Assembly (NCBI GenBank): GCA_948567375.1
Contig: OX419760.1
Coordinates: 20,336,001 to 20,400,000, forward strand
Direction: 5' to 3'
From: Lunularia cruciata
Taxonomy: Eukaryota > Streptophyta > Marchantiopsida > Lunulariales > Lunulariaceae
Length of the DNA stretch: 64,000 nucleotides
The notes below the pieces were generated by a model. That model saw only the letters and a program-made list of their open reading frames with translations. It did no database searches and was not told where the DNA came from. Positions within the stretch are counted from its first letter, which is position 1; each line of letters begins with the position of its first letter. A program made the position numbers and the translations under genes. Of this stretch, positions 19,479 through 30,595 are shown one piece after another.

Positions 19479-22400
19479 CAGACCCTTAGAGTGTTGTTTT
19501 GGAATGTTCATGGTCTCACACATACCAAGTACTCAAGCGCTAAACCTGTGTGGGATGATGCTGATCTGATCAATCTTGTGGAGACATGGGAACATGAAGG
19601 AAACACCATTCAAGACATTGAAGGTTTCATTCTTGTTGGTTCAACTTGGAACAATCGGAGGCAGCACAGAGGAAGGGGCTTTGGAGGTATTGCTACTTAC
19701 GTCAGATTTGGTTTTGAAAAATCAGTCTCTTTGATAGGTCAAGACTCAAGTGGACAATACCAATGGCTGAGGATTGGAGGAGTTGCTACACCTTGCTTCC
19801 TTTCTGTTTGTTACTTTGCCCCATTGACATCACCAATCTATTCAAGCGGATCTCTCAACACCATGCAGCCTTTCCACTCCTTGACAAAGGATGTGTTGGA
19901 ATTTCAAAGTAAAGGTGCAGTATTTATCCTTGGTGATTTCAATGCTAGGATCCAAACCTCTCAGATTCCTGAGTTTAGTGACCTTGAGAATGACCCTTTC
20001 CATAGCTTGATAGATCATTCTAGTGCTTGGTCCCGCTCTTCCAAATATCTCATATCCAACTCCATGAGTGAGCACTTTTTGAGCTTTGGTACCAATTGTA
20101 GCTTGAAGATCTTGAATGGCCTTTCTCAATTTGCAAAAACTTGTAAGAGCACATGCTTTGCTTCTGGTGGATCCAGCACTGTAGATTATATGCTCACCTC
20201 ACCCAGTGATATACACATTGTCTCAGATTTTGTTGTTTTAGATCCTCAACTTGAATCTGACCATGCACCTTTATCTTGTGTCATCCTTCTTTCTTGCCTC
20301 AATAGAACCACATTACCTATTGACCATGCCTTTAGAAGGAAACTCCGTCTTGATTTTCACAAGCGAGATTTGTATCAACAAGCTATCCATGAGAAATTGA
20401 GCTCTATGGAGTGGAGTTCTGATTTTCAACAACATAGTGATCAGTTGGTTGAACTTCTTCAATCTACATCAACAACTCTATTTCCACGAGGTTCTCACAA
20501 GAAGAGACTTGGTCTCCCTTGCAATAGGTGGTTTGATGCTGACTGTAAAATGGCAAGGATCAAAGCTATGGATAGGTCTCTTGATCAGATTGCACAAAAT
20601 CAAGCTTTTGTCTCTTATAGAAAGTTGGTGAAGTGCAAGAAGCAAGCGTTCTTGAGACTCAAGGAGGTTGAGTTGAGCATTGAATTGAGGAGCAATCCCA
20701 AGGCTTTTTGGCAGAAGGTAACCATCAGATCTCCATCTCCATCGCTAGACGTGAATGAGCTTTGTGAATATGTGAAGGATCTGTACTTTTACCCTGATGC
20801 TCCAAGCATGGCACCTTGCCTTGGATCTGCTCTCACCATCTCTGAAGCTGATGTCCAGTACCAATTGAAGAAGTTGGCCAATGGTAAGGCCGAAGACCTT
20901 GATGGACTATGTGTTGAACTACTTAAGTGGGGTGGTAGCCATCTGATTTCAATACTCACTTCTCTCTTGAATGAGGCCATCAGGTGTGGCTTTCTTGATA
21001 GATGGTGCTTCAAGAAGGTAGTTCCTATTCACAAGTCTGGTCAGAGAGATATTGTCACCAATTACCGTACCATTCTAGTGGGTAGTATCTTTGCCAAGTT
21101 GTACGGTCGAATTTTGGAGTCTAGGTTGAGTACTTGGGCTGAAAAGCACAAAATTCAAGCTAAGTGCCAAGCGGGTTTCAGATCAGGCTTTAGTACTTTG
21201 GATCATCTATTGGTACTCCATGTTTTGTGGTGGAAATCTAAAGGTGTTGGGAGAGCTCTCTATGTTGCATTTATTGATTTCAGGAAGGCCTTTGATAAGG
21301 TGCTTAGGAAATCTCTAAGTGAGAGACTCATTCAAGTTGGTGTTTCAGCTGATCTGATTGGTGCTATCTCTAGACTCTATGAGAAGGTGGTTGTGAAACT
21401 TTCATCTTTGAGCTCTCAAGATATCCTTAGCACAATGGGTGTGATCCAAGGTTGCTCTCTATCTCCAACATTGTTTGGACTCTTCATCGATGATCTAGAG
21501 AGTCTACTCATGGAAGCTGGAGCTACAGGTGTACAGGTTGGCTCTTTGATGATACATGCACTACTATATGCGGATGATGTAGTGCTCCTCTCTACCAATC
21601 CACAAAGTTTACAGAAGTTGTTGGATTCTCTTCTCTTTGTTTTGCAATCAAACAAAGATGGAGGTGAACCTTGACAAGTCCAAGGTGATTGTGGTGGGTT
21701 CTAAAGGTGTCACACCTTTCTTTTTTGATGGACAGCAATTGGAGCAGGTTTCTTCTTACAAGTACTTGGGTCTTGAGTTTTCTCATGACTATAGTTGGTC
21801 CACTTGTGTGAAGATGAGAATCAATGCAGGCTTTAGAGCTTTGTATTCACTCATGAACCGCTCTAGACTTGCTCACCTTACCACATGGGAGTTGAAGAAG
21901 GTGTTGTTCAGATCTCTTGTGCAGCCGGTGGTTCTCTATGGTGCTCAGATTTGGGGTCCAGGTACTAAGAAGACATGGTGGCAAAAGGTGGAGAAAGTTC
22001 AGAAATTGTTTTTGTGTGATGAACTTGGGGTAAGGACTCAAACTCCTTATGTATTGCTGCTTGCTGAAACAGGGTTTTTACCGCTTGAGGCTGAAGCTTT
22101 GTTCTTGGCTCTCACATATGCCACTAAGGTGAGGTCCATGGAGCATGAGAGACTTCCCTACCAAGCTTTCTATGCCACTCTATCTATTGGTTGGTATACA
22201 GATCTGATTGCATGGGCCACAAGGTGGAATGTTTCTGAGCGACATTGGAGATTGGAGCCTATTGCACTTCGAGAGATGATCAAGGAGCAGTTCTTACTTC
22301 GCTTATGGCAGCAACCCGGTACCAAGATGGTATTCTATCAGCAGTTTGTAAATCCTATGTTGGTGTATTGTGAGCAAGATTATCTCTTGGCTAGGATTTC

Positions 22401-22707
22401 TACTTCATTGAGACATGTTATCGCTCAATATAGAACTAGTTCTCATAGACTAGAAGTAGAACAAGGACGTTGGCAGCAGATAGAGCACTCCATGCGACTT
22501 TGCAAATTGTGTATTATGAGCAAAGTTGAGGATGAGCATCATGTGTTTGTTGATTGCCCTTGTTACATGCAGATTAGAGTTAGACATCAGATTACTTGTA
22601 GTGACTTCTCAACTCTCTTACAGGTTGAAGCTTTAGCATTAGGGAAGTACATGACAAAAGTTACTTTACATCGGACCAATTTGTTACAGATTGGTCCAAT
22701 GCCCTAG
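19473..22707 (+). pseudogene. LINE ORF2 (endonuclease-RT-zinc knuckle), one frameshift
   Basis: The endonuclease catalytic blocks are complete: WNVHGL (Asn), LVETW (Glu), GDFNAR (Asp/Asn), VDYMLTS and SDHAPLSC (Asp-His). RT has VPIHKSG, FIDFRKAFDKV, GVIQGCSLSPTLFG and YADDVVLLS. The C-terminal knuckle is CKLC...DEHHVF..CPCY, and no RNase H is visible after it. Total length is about 1,075 codons, ordinary for an L1-type ORF2 without RNase H. The only clear lesion is an extra T in 'ctctttgt' near 21635, which moves the remaining 356 codons to another frame. The same insertion is in the copy at 1-3345. No AUG precedes the endonuclease. The first in-frame Met is about 120 codons in, after several catalytic motifs. 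Confidence 0.93.
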
Positions 22708-22814
22708 GCCCTTGCCTAGGCTCACATTTCATGTGTTTTGTATTGTGTTTCCAGCCTTTTGACTCTTTGGGTCTTTCGGGCTTTATATTTCATTGTTTCA
22801 TTGTTGTTGTTGTT

Positions 22815-24200
22815 TCACTAGTTTGACCAAATTTGTAGCAATGGTCACATTGTCTCTATATTGACTTTGATGCACTAGAGGTATTATGGCCGCTGCCCTA
22901 TGTGCACTCTCTCTTGTGGTGAAGTCCACCACAAATCCAAAAAGCAACAACACTACTCATTGGCTATCTTTGACCTAAAAATGAAGATAAGGTCTAGCTA
23001 CACTAGGCTCTCCACTTGCTCCATAGAATTGGGGCTGTCCACTCTACCCTCAAAAGCCAACATAGCATAGTGCACTTTGTTGCACTCTAGAAGAAGTAAC
23101 AATTATAGATGACATCTATCTACTAAATCCAGATGTCACCACTCTCTCCTCTATCATGTTGAGCTCAATGCACTCAACCAAACTAAAGACCGCTATCAAA
23201 GTAGGTTAAGTAGCCTATAACAACATAACATCACAACTCTATGTTGCAACTCCTTGTAAAAAATCCCATACCAAAATTGGACTACTTGGGCCTAATAACT
23301 TCTTGAGTAAAATTGGGCAGCCATCTCATGCAAGTATATGCCTCACTTAGGCTCTCTCCAGCCTTCCATTGGAACTTTTGCAAGGTCATTAGCTTGTTAG
23401 TCCGCACTCCTTGGTAGTTTTTCCTCAAGCATTGGAAGAACTCTACTATGAGGTTAAACCCCAATACTACAATACCTTCCATAGTGGTACCTCCACTCAT
23501 AGTAGCACCATCTCTAATTAGTGCACCTCCACTAGATCCACCAACACTACTAGAGTTAGAACTCATGGGTACTTTGATCTATCTCTAGCAATTGAGCTTG
23601 AGGTGATGGAGATATAGTTCAAAGGCCAATATTGTCTCCATAACTTGATCTCCTCCAAGTGAGCTTTCTTGAACTCATGATAGTCATCCATCCATGGACC
23701 CTCCCAAGTGCTAAAACAATCCCTTCTATGCCATGAAGGGTATGAACAAAGTCTGGTTTTGCATTTGTTGTAGATCATACAAACTATTGAACTCTTGGAT
23801 GAAGTCATCCAACATAATGGTATCCACTATATCAAAGTAGCACTTGGGGCCTTTAGAGGCCCTATGAATTATTTCCATGTCCCATAACAATGGTCCAGAC
23901 ACACCAAGTGCACTGTCAATTGAATCAACTCTTGTATCAAACTCCAACTCAAAGTCAATCTCCTCTCCCATTGGGACCTGAGTTACAAGATGAGACTAAG
24001 TGCCACTCCGAGTAAATCCATTGCATACTATCATGATATCTCTTCATCAATCCCCAAAGAAATCTGTTGTGACAAAGTAACTCAAATTGTAATTGTAGCC
24101 ACCATAAGTGCCACCACCAAGAATCAACACCAAGTGTCACCACCAACTGAACACCACCAAGTGCCAACACCAATTGAACACCACTCATTAATATAGCTCT
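22815..24200 (-). pseudogene. Decayed gag-like repeat
   Basis: The minus strand keeps protein-like islands in different frames. 23566-23282 has a Ser/Gly-rich stretch, then FFQCLRKNYQGVRTNKLMTL, QKFQWKAGESLSEAY and MRWLPNF. This resembles the W/L-spaced capsid part of plant Ty3-like Gag ('long-range L...W..G.S..EA...M..L'). 23971-23726 (MGEEIDFELEFDT) is a second island. Many stops intervene, and no CCHC box, protease or RT was found. The assignment to an LTR retroelement is tentative. Confidence 0.4.
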
Positions 24201-26290
24201 AACTATGATAACTACACTAGGGGTGAGGGCAACCTATAACTTACTATCACAACATACACTCTCATGATATGCAAGTCATCACTTCCTACCTCAACGGAAT
24301 GAAACATATGTAATTTGATTGGTCCTCACTCCAACCTCATTATTGAGAGCACACCATAGTACCAATGCTCTAAAGTCAAGGTACTTCATACAAACATGGT
24401 GCACAAACAAGAAGTAAAGAATGGAGGGGGTCCAATTACAAAAATTCTAAACAAAATTCTCCATCTCATAAATCAACACCGGACTAACTCTACCACCATT
24501 TGAAATTTGATATAATAGGAGTGTCTATCTACTTCCTAAGCTACCAAGATCATCAAGAATGGGATCAAATTGCCTTTGGCAAAAATTTGATATAAAATCT
24601 AATGTAACTCCTCTATAGTTGGTTGACCATCAAATCCTTTGCTAAATATCTACTCAAGCTAAATTGGAAGAATGGGGATCTCCAAATCTATAATTTGAGG
24701 AGATGAGTTCCCAACTCCAACTTCAATTTTGCATTTTGAGCTCAACTTGCACCAAATTGGCCTCAATTTCACCTCTTGGGCTCAAATTGAACATTACTAC
24801 TTGAAATTGACTCCATTCTCATCAAAATTTGGCCAACGCTTCCGCACACAATCACTCTCAAGGAAATTTGAACCGCAATTAAGGTACCAACAATCAACAA
24901 AGCTTTGAGATTCCACCAACACCTTCAATTCCTACACTCTATTTCTCCTAACTCTCACTTCTTTGATGTAATCAATTCTCTATCAACTTAAATCTCACTC
25001 AGATAGATTAGTACTTGATCATTCACTCAATTGCTCTACCAATAATAGTGCATTGATTACAATCAATCTACACACTATAATACAAATAGCTAGATAGATG
25101 ATCTAGAGATGAAATTTGGCTTGGTAACTTCTGGAAGGATGTTATAGATGATGGACTAAGTAGATCAGATAGAGGTATCACCAAAAGAGTACTTCTACTA
25201 ATAGGCCAGAAATAGAAACATGCTTGGAAACTTAAGAATCAATAGCTAGGCATATGATCTAGATATGAAACTTGGAGTGGTGACATGTGGAAGGATGTTA
25301 CACATAATAAAGAACATAGATCATATAGGGGTATCACCAAAAGAACACTTCTACTAATAGAGTAGAAGCCAAAATAGGCTTGAAAAATTTAGAGGTAATT
25401 TTGGAGGCCTAAATAGATGAATTAGGCCTCAAAAATGTGCAAATCTCCCCACCCCAAGAAAATGGAGGAAAGGCCAACCTTTCCTCCTTCCTGGTTTGTC
25501 TCAACAAAAGCTTTCCAATGGTACTTCACCCACGTGATTTTGAGATTTCTACAAGAAGATTCCCTAAAAGATTCCCTTTTGTCAAAGCCTGTTTGACCAA
25601 CCAGATGGGACTAGGACCGACATGTCACCCATCCAAGCAAATAATCTAAGGGTGGAGCTTGTTGATAGGTCATCTATCCATGTACCTAATCCTATGGTGG
25701 AGATTCCTTGGAGATCCTCTTTGGTTGTATAATAAAGAGAAGGTGCTCCTTTGGGACATCCAAGGATTAAGTGAAAAATCTGTGTTTTCTTACTTGTCTC
25801 CCTCTTGAGGAGTTCTCTTGTCCTCAGAGCTTTAAACACCACTCTAGGTGACACTCGTCAGCCTCTGTCCACCATAGCCAAGAACTCAAAGGAGAAGTGA
25901 GCTCTTTGGAGCTACACCTCAAAAGTACACATCTAATTTTGACCTAGGTCTCCATCCCTAATGATCTTGTTGATGGCACACCTGATGGTGTGAATGGTGT
26001 AAGTGACAGTGGATCCTACCATATGATCAATAACCCAATCATTTAATTGAACCACCAACAAGTAGTCTATGAGTAATTACCAAAATACCTTTGACTACCA
26101 ACACTACTACTCTAGTGTTCAAGCAATCTAGCTTTGACACCACAAATGTCAAATCAAAGAAGCTAACCTTGCAATACTCCAAACTCAATCTTCACTCTGA
26201 GTAATATAAATTCTACTCAATCTTAATCCTCTAGTATTGAATTGTAAATCTTTGAATTAATCTTGAGGAAAAATATGATTTTACATCACC
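24201..26290. other. Non-genic, AT-rich, with old repeat pieces
   Basis: There is no gene I can support. A segment at 25970-26150 matches 57640-57780 (shared 'gactaccaacactactact' phrase), so it belongs to a dispersed repeat. A direct duplication lies at 25088-25399 (separate entry). Small ORFs such as 25437-25649 show no recognisable domain. Confidence 0.5.
25088..25399. repeat. Two diverged tandem copies, period ~156 bp
   Basis: The segment beginning agctagatagatgatctaga at 25088 recurs from 25244 as agctaggcatatgatctaga. Both copies contain 'ggaaggatgtta' and 'ggtatcaccaaaag' in the same order. Divergence indicates an old duplication. Confidence 0.85.
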
Positions 26291-26293
26291 CTC

Positions 26294-26393
26294 ACCTTTT
26301 TGGTAGGATCAAAATTGTATTTATCTTTTGGAAGGATGACCACCCCTTTTTGGTAGGATCAAAATTGTATTTATCTTTTGGAAGGATGACCAC
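26294..26393. repeat. Two identical 50-bp tandem units
   Basis: The unit containing tttttggtaggatcaaaatt and 'tcttttggaaggatgacca' occurs twice with an exact period of 50 bp (anchor at 26301 and 26351). It looks like a recent local duplication. No gene is nearby. Confidence 0.93.
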
Positions 26394-26399
26394 CGAGCT

Positions 26400-28865
26400 T
26401 GATACAAGCATTTGCAAGTAAGATATTATGAGCTAAAGATATCTCCTCATAATGTAATCCTTCACCATAAACTATTCCTCTATTATATGATTATTAGTAT
26501 ATGTCTTCAACTCCACTTTTCTCTTAGGAAGAACAAAGACCTCTTGCAAGACAATCTAGCTTAGATTCAATGGCCTCATATTGACTCTTCTCTTCTTTGT
26601 AGTTTGATCCTAAGTCCTTACAAAATTTATGCATAAAGCAACCTATAGAAAATTCAAGTAAAAGGTACTAGATTATTGGACATTTTTTTGTATACTAGTG
26701 TGTGTTGGAGTGCATTGAAGTTGATTAGAGGTTCATTGGTGTACATTGATATGCATTGGTATGTGCAAATATTGCCAAACTATGGTAGGATTTTTTGGAG
26801 TATGTTGGTTTATGCTTGGTGTGAGCACTTAAAATTCCTAAGTTTGATAGTATGCATAGTATAATATAAAGCATATTAAGATGTGTATCATTGAATGCAT
26901 TATAAAATCCTTATTTTTAGCTAACTTTGTTGAGGATAACCATGTGCTATGTTGAGGTTATAGATGTCTTTTTTGGTGGGAAATTGTTTACTAGACTATA
27001 TTGAATTGCAATTTGTTTTCACCTACATTGACAAAAAATCTAGAAAATCAAAAATGTATATATTAGGATGAGCTTACTACATACCAATAGCACTTTTCAA
27101 TCCTTAGCATCTAAAATGCACTCTTTAATATGATCTATACTTCTACAAATATCTATACTATATCTATATATCTATACTTCTACTTCTACAAATCTATAAT
27201 TTATTTATCTATGTCTACTTGATGGAAGTCATGGAATCATGGATAGAATGGAACCCAATCAACTAAGGTACTTCTCTATTAATCTCTACCTCCTCAAGTC
27301 TAAATCCAAATCATATTTTGTAATCTCATATGTTCTCATGGCTCTCAATGCTCTCCATGCTCAAAGAATTTCTCAAAAAATCTATCTAAATATTCTCTTT
27401 CTAAATGCTCCTCCCTACTCCTACTAAGAAACAACAATATGTTACGAGAGCAACCACAAACATATCTTAGAGCAACAACCAACATACATTTGTAACAACA
27501 AGCTAACATAAATGTACAAACTAAAACAAATTGAGAATGCAAACTTTCATTTCTTTTCAAGGAAGAAGTTCTTCCAATTGTAAATTGAATACTTTTTTTT
27601 TTTACGTCAATTTCAATCTTATTTCCTACCTATCTTCTCTATCACTCACATCTTTTAACATCTATATAATTTGCATCAACTTCAAGATCTTGATCTTCTA
27701 GATATTAGACCTAGTGATTAAAAGTTAATATAAAAGAACACAATTGCTAATCAATCTTAATAGACAGAATAGTGTATACACAATAGCCACTCTATAAGAT
27801 CTAACTTTTATATGATCTTCATTAACACCCAAGTTGATGGAGCTAAATCTGTTCAAGCTCCATGGCAAAATGTACAGTTATCTAGAAAGATCTTACTTGG
27901 AAAAGTGTCATAAAGACATATTGCCTTGCCATTCTACAAAGTGGCAAATTTTTTATGCACAAGAAAATGATAGAGTGGATGACTATCATGCTACCTTTTT
28001 AGAGTTTTACATTTGAGCAAAGATATGGTTTAATCATCCAAGGCATTCATCAATACTTCTAATTTTGTTGTGAAACTGACTAGTTTTACAACAAAATTGA
28101 TGATGATCTAGTGATAAGTGACTTCAATGATAAAAGTAACCTTCATGTACCAAGACTTGATGTTATTCTTTTGAATGAAGAAATACAATGTCATTAAATA
28201 TAGAGGTCGTTGTCAATGATCATAGTCAACAAAACCAAACAAGACTCCAAGTACTCAAGTTCTTCCAAACTCCATGCAAAAAAATAAAAATTTCAAGTTT
28301 TCTCAAGCAATCTTGTATGCATAAGCTAGAGAGTGATTAACTTGTATCATAATGGAATCTCAAATGCATATATAGTATAAGGCATGTGACTAATATCTTG
28401 TGTTAAATTTATAGGCAAGGACTATAATAAACACTTTGCCATGAGTTTATTAAGAAATTAGAACCTACCTCCTCTTTGAAAGATGTTTCTCTATGTTACC
28501 TAGGTAGTAAGGTTGCAACAACTCACCTGCTTGATAAAACCCACATACTCTTCTTTTTTTGTAATTGCCAACATATTATAACATTTCTGGATAGAACCAT
28601 ATAGATGGAGGTGTGCCACCTCCACTAGACGTCTTGTTTATAGCATACTATACAAACTTATCATAATTTGAAGCTGAAAATTGCACCATCATAGCATACC
28701 ACCTCTTTGTGAAGAAACAGAACAAATATATGTCAAATATGAACCCAAATACTTAATTTATTTAGACACTTCAATATTAATAGGTCATTAATTCTCATCT
28801 TTGGAAATATATTTAAATGTTGATGATCATAAGGAGAAGATGGAGAGTGTATGCGATGCCTATAC
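26400..28865. other. AT-rich DNA without recognisable genes
   Basis: The sequence is low-complexity AT-rich, including 'tatctata'-type runs at 27125-27200. Short ORFs (for example 27834-28016) have no domain I recognise and no codon or splice pattern arguing for a gene. No LINE sequence is seen. Confidence 0.6.
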
Positions 28866-28867
28866 AG

Positions 28868-29075
28868 TCAAAATCTAATGATAGTAAGCACTAAAAAAGA
28901 AGTTTTAAAGTTTTTCCTTTAAAGTTGAACAAACAATAGCAAGAGTAAGGAAACAAAATATGCATAGCTCATATTCAGGGTACGTTAGAATCTCATGGTA
29001 GTAAGCATTAAAAAAGAAGTTTTAGAGTCTTTCCTTTCAAGTTGAACAAAGAATAGCAAGAGTAAGGAAAGAAGA
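28868..29075. repeat. Tandem duplication, period ~117 bp
   Basis: 'agtaagcactaaaaaagaag ... gaacaaacaatagcaagagt' at about 28884-28945 recurs at about 29003-29064 with a few differences. It marks the edge between AT-rich DNA and the gene island. Confidence 0.85.
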
Positions 29076-29169
29076 GTTCAGAGTTCGTGCTTGATAGCAT
29101 AGCCAAAGTAGAATATAAAAAACTGCAATGCACTGTAATATAATATTTATTAAAAACCTGTAGTATAAT

Positions 29170-30374
29170 ATTTGTTGACTGTCAAGTCCGTTCTGCAAAT
29201 TCTCCAAACACTTGATATAAAAATGGAACTAGATGTCAGCAATAAGCCATTCTGGCGACTGATGATTCTAGGTTTAGCCGGCCAAAAACTGACGAATTTA
29301 TGCACAACAAACGCACTCCCAGAAACAACTGTGTGGAACCAGCTTTGTGGCGATGGAACTCATTCCTCATATTTCAAGTCACACCTGTAAACAAAACGAA
29401 CTGCGAGATACAACGTCTCTTACGATTCTCCGTGTAAACTATCTGCTGCGCGAGTTTCGTTTAACCTCAAATTTTACACCAATCGAGTCCATGGCTTTCG
29501 CGGGCTCCATCGCCGTTCCTCATCGCCGGAAACATGCGCCCGCAGAGTTGATACGGAGCAAGAGAGATACTTTACGGAAATGTGCTATTATTCTGGCTTA
29601 TAGGGCCTTAATATTCCCGCGCGGCTGGAGAGCAACACGGTCGGAAACCCTTTCCGATAGTGAAAGATCTGCATTTACCAAGTCGGATCTCCCACGCTAC
29701 AGAGAGTGAGACATCTCTGCTGGAACAACGCAAATGAATTCCATCATTTCTTTAAGCCACGCTTGCCATTACATTAGAGTCCTTGTCTATAACGGCTCAG
29801 TAAGGACCTGGTCTCGTTCTCAAATCGGTGATTAAGTGGTTAATACATTTCTCGGCTAACCAGTCCACCAAGCTTTGGCCACTTCTATCCTCCCTGCGAC
29901 AATTTGACCACGATGGAGCTCATGATTTTCTTAGTGTCCAAATTTCACACAAACGGGTGCATGTCCCTCACCAACTGAGGTCGAGTATATATCTGTTTGA
30001 ACATGAGGCCGAAATATGATGGCAAGACTTGCGCGTTGAAACCGCTGAGAAGACACCATTTGCAAAAGCAGAATAGATCATTTGGACACGTGGCTTCTTT
30101 TACAACAATCACTAGCAAAAGTGGCTTCATCAACTTCCTTCAGTTCATGAATGCAGAGCAGAGTGTTTCAACTCCAGTGCGCTGGATTGACTCCCTACAC
30201 CGGCGGCAACTTCTCGGTTTAACTCTGATCTCGGGAACTTTTCGGCAAACCTACAGGGAAGAGCTCAAACTACTATCCAGCGGTGACGGCCCTAATGGCA
30301 TTGCAATCCAGCTCGCGTGAGTGCCCTTTTCCTCTGGCAATAAACTAGGCGAAGCCACCAGACACACAGCAAGG
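29170..30374. other. CpG-richer flank of the gene island; unassigned ORFs
   Basis: Base composition shifts here: CG dinucleotides are frequent, unlike the LINE-rich flanks. An ORF on the plus strand (ATG 29353 or 29491, stop 29707-29709) codes a basic 73-119 aa product (MAFAGSIAVPHRRKHAPAEL at the inner start). Another at about 29997-30320 codes a basic product. Neither matches a family I know, and neither has clear splice partners. They may be gene remnants or chance ORFs. Confidence 0.35.
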
Positions 30375-30418
30375 GGTAAAAGGGGGATGCTGTGAACACA
30401 CAGCATCCCCCTTTTACC
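30375..30418. repeat. Perfect 20-bp inverted repeat with 4-nt loop
   Basis: The left arm is 30375-30394 (ggtaaaagggggatgctgtg), the loop AACA, and the right arm 30399-30418 the exact reverse complement. It lies about 180 bp beyond the RPA43 stop codon in the direction of that gene's transcription, so it would be in or just past its 3' UTR. Confidence 0.95.
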
Positions 30419-30595
30419 AGGTATTGCTTCCACGGCAACTCATCTGCTCTCATTTATAAATGTGATACAGACTGGTCGTAGACCTTAGAGCTACAAAACT
30501 TCGCTCATATACCAGCAGACCCGTCTATCTAACTATACATAGATTCTGCAAAGAATGAAAATACTACCTTCTTAAGTCCAAGGGTGATGAGCCAG

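Larger units (their letters stand above)
18578..22810 (+). mobile_element. Full-length L1-like LINE, best copy in the window
   Basis: The element runs from the 5' end (TTTTGGTGTTGGAAGTAAAA) through a ~55-bp leader, ORF1 (18633-19472), ORF2 (to 22707), and a ~80-bp conserved 3' UTR. It ends in a TTTCATTG tail at about 22800, followed by a short TTG run. No poly(A) is present. No clear target-site duplication was found by eye. Few disabling changes are present: two nonsense codons in ORF1 and one +1 T in ORF2. Confidence 0.95.

Noticed and set aside
23282-23971. A complete LTR retrotransposon
   Set aside because: Only gag-like islands are visible. No CCHC knuckle, protease, RT, integrase or LTR pair could be found.
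29945-30133. Minus-strand ORF that at first looked like a pentatricopeptide-repeat fragment
   Set aside because: No repeat periodicity or PPR consensus residues could be traced on either side.
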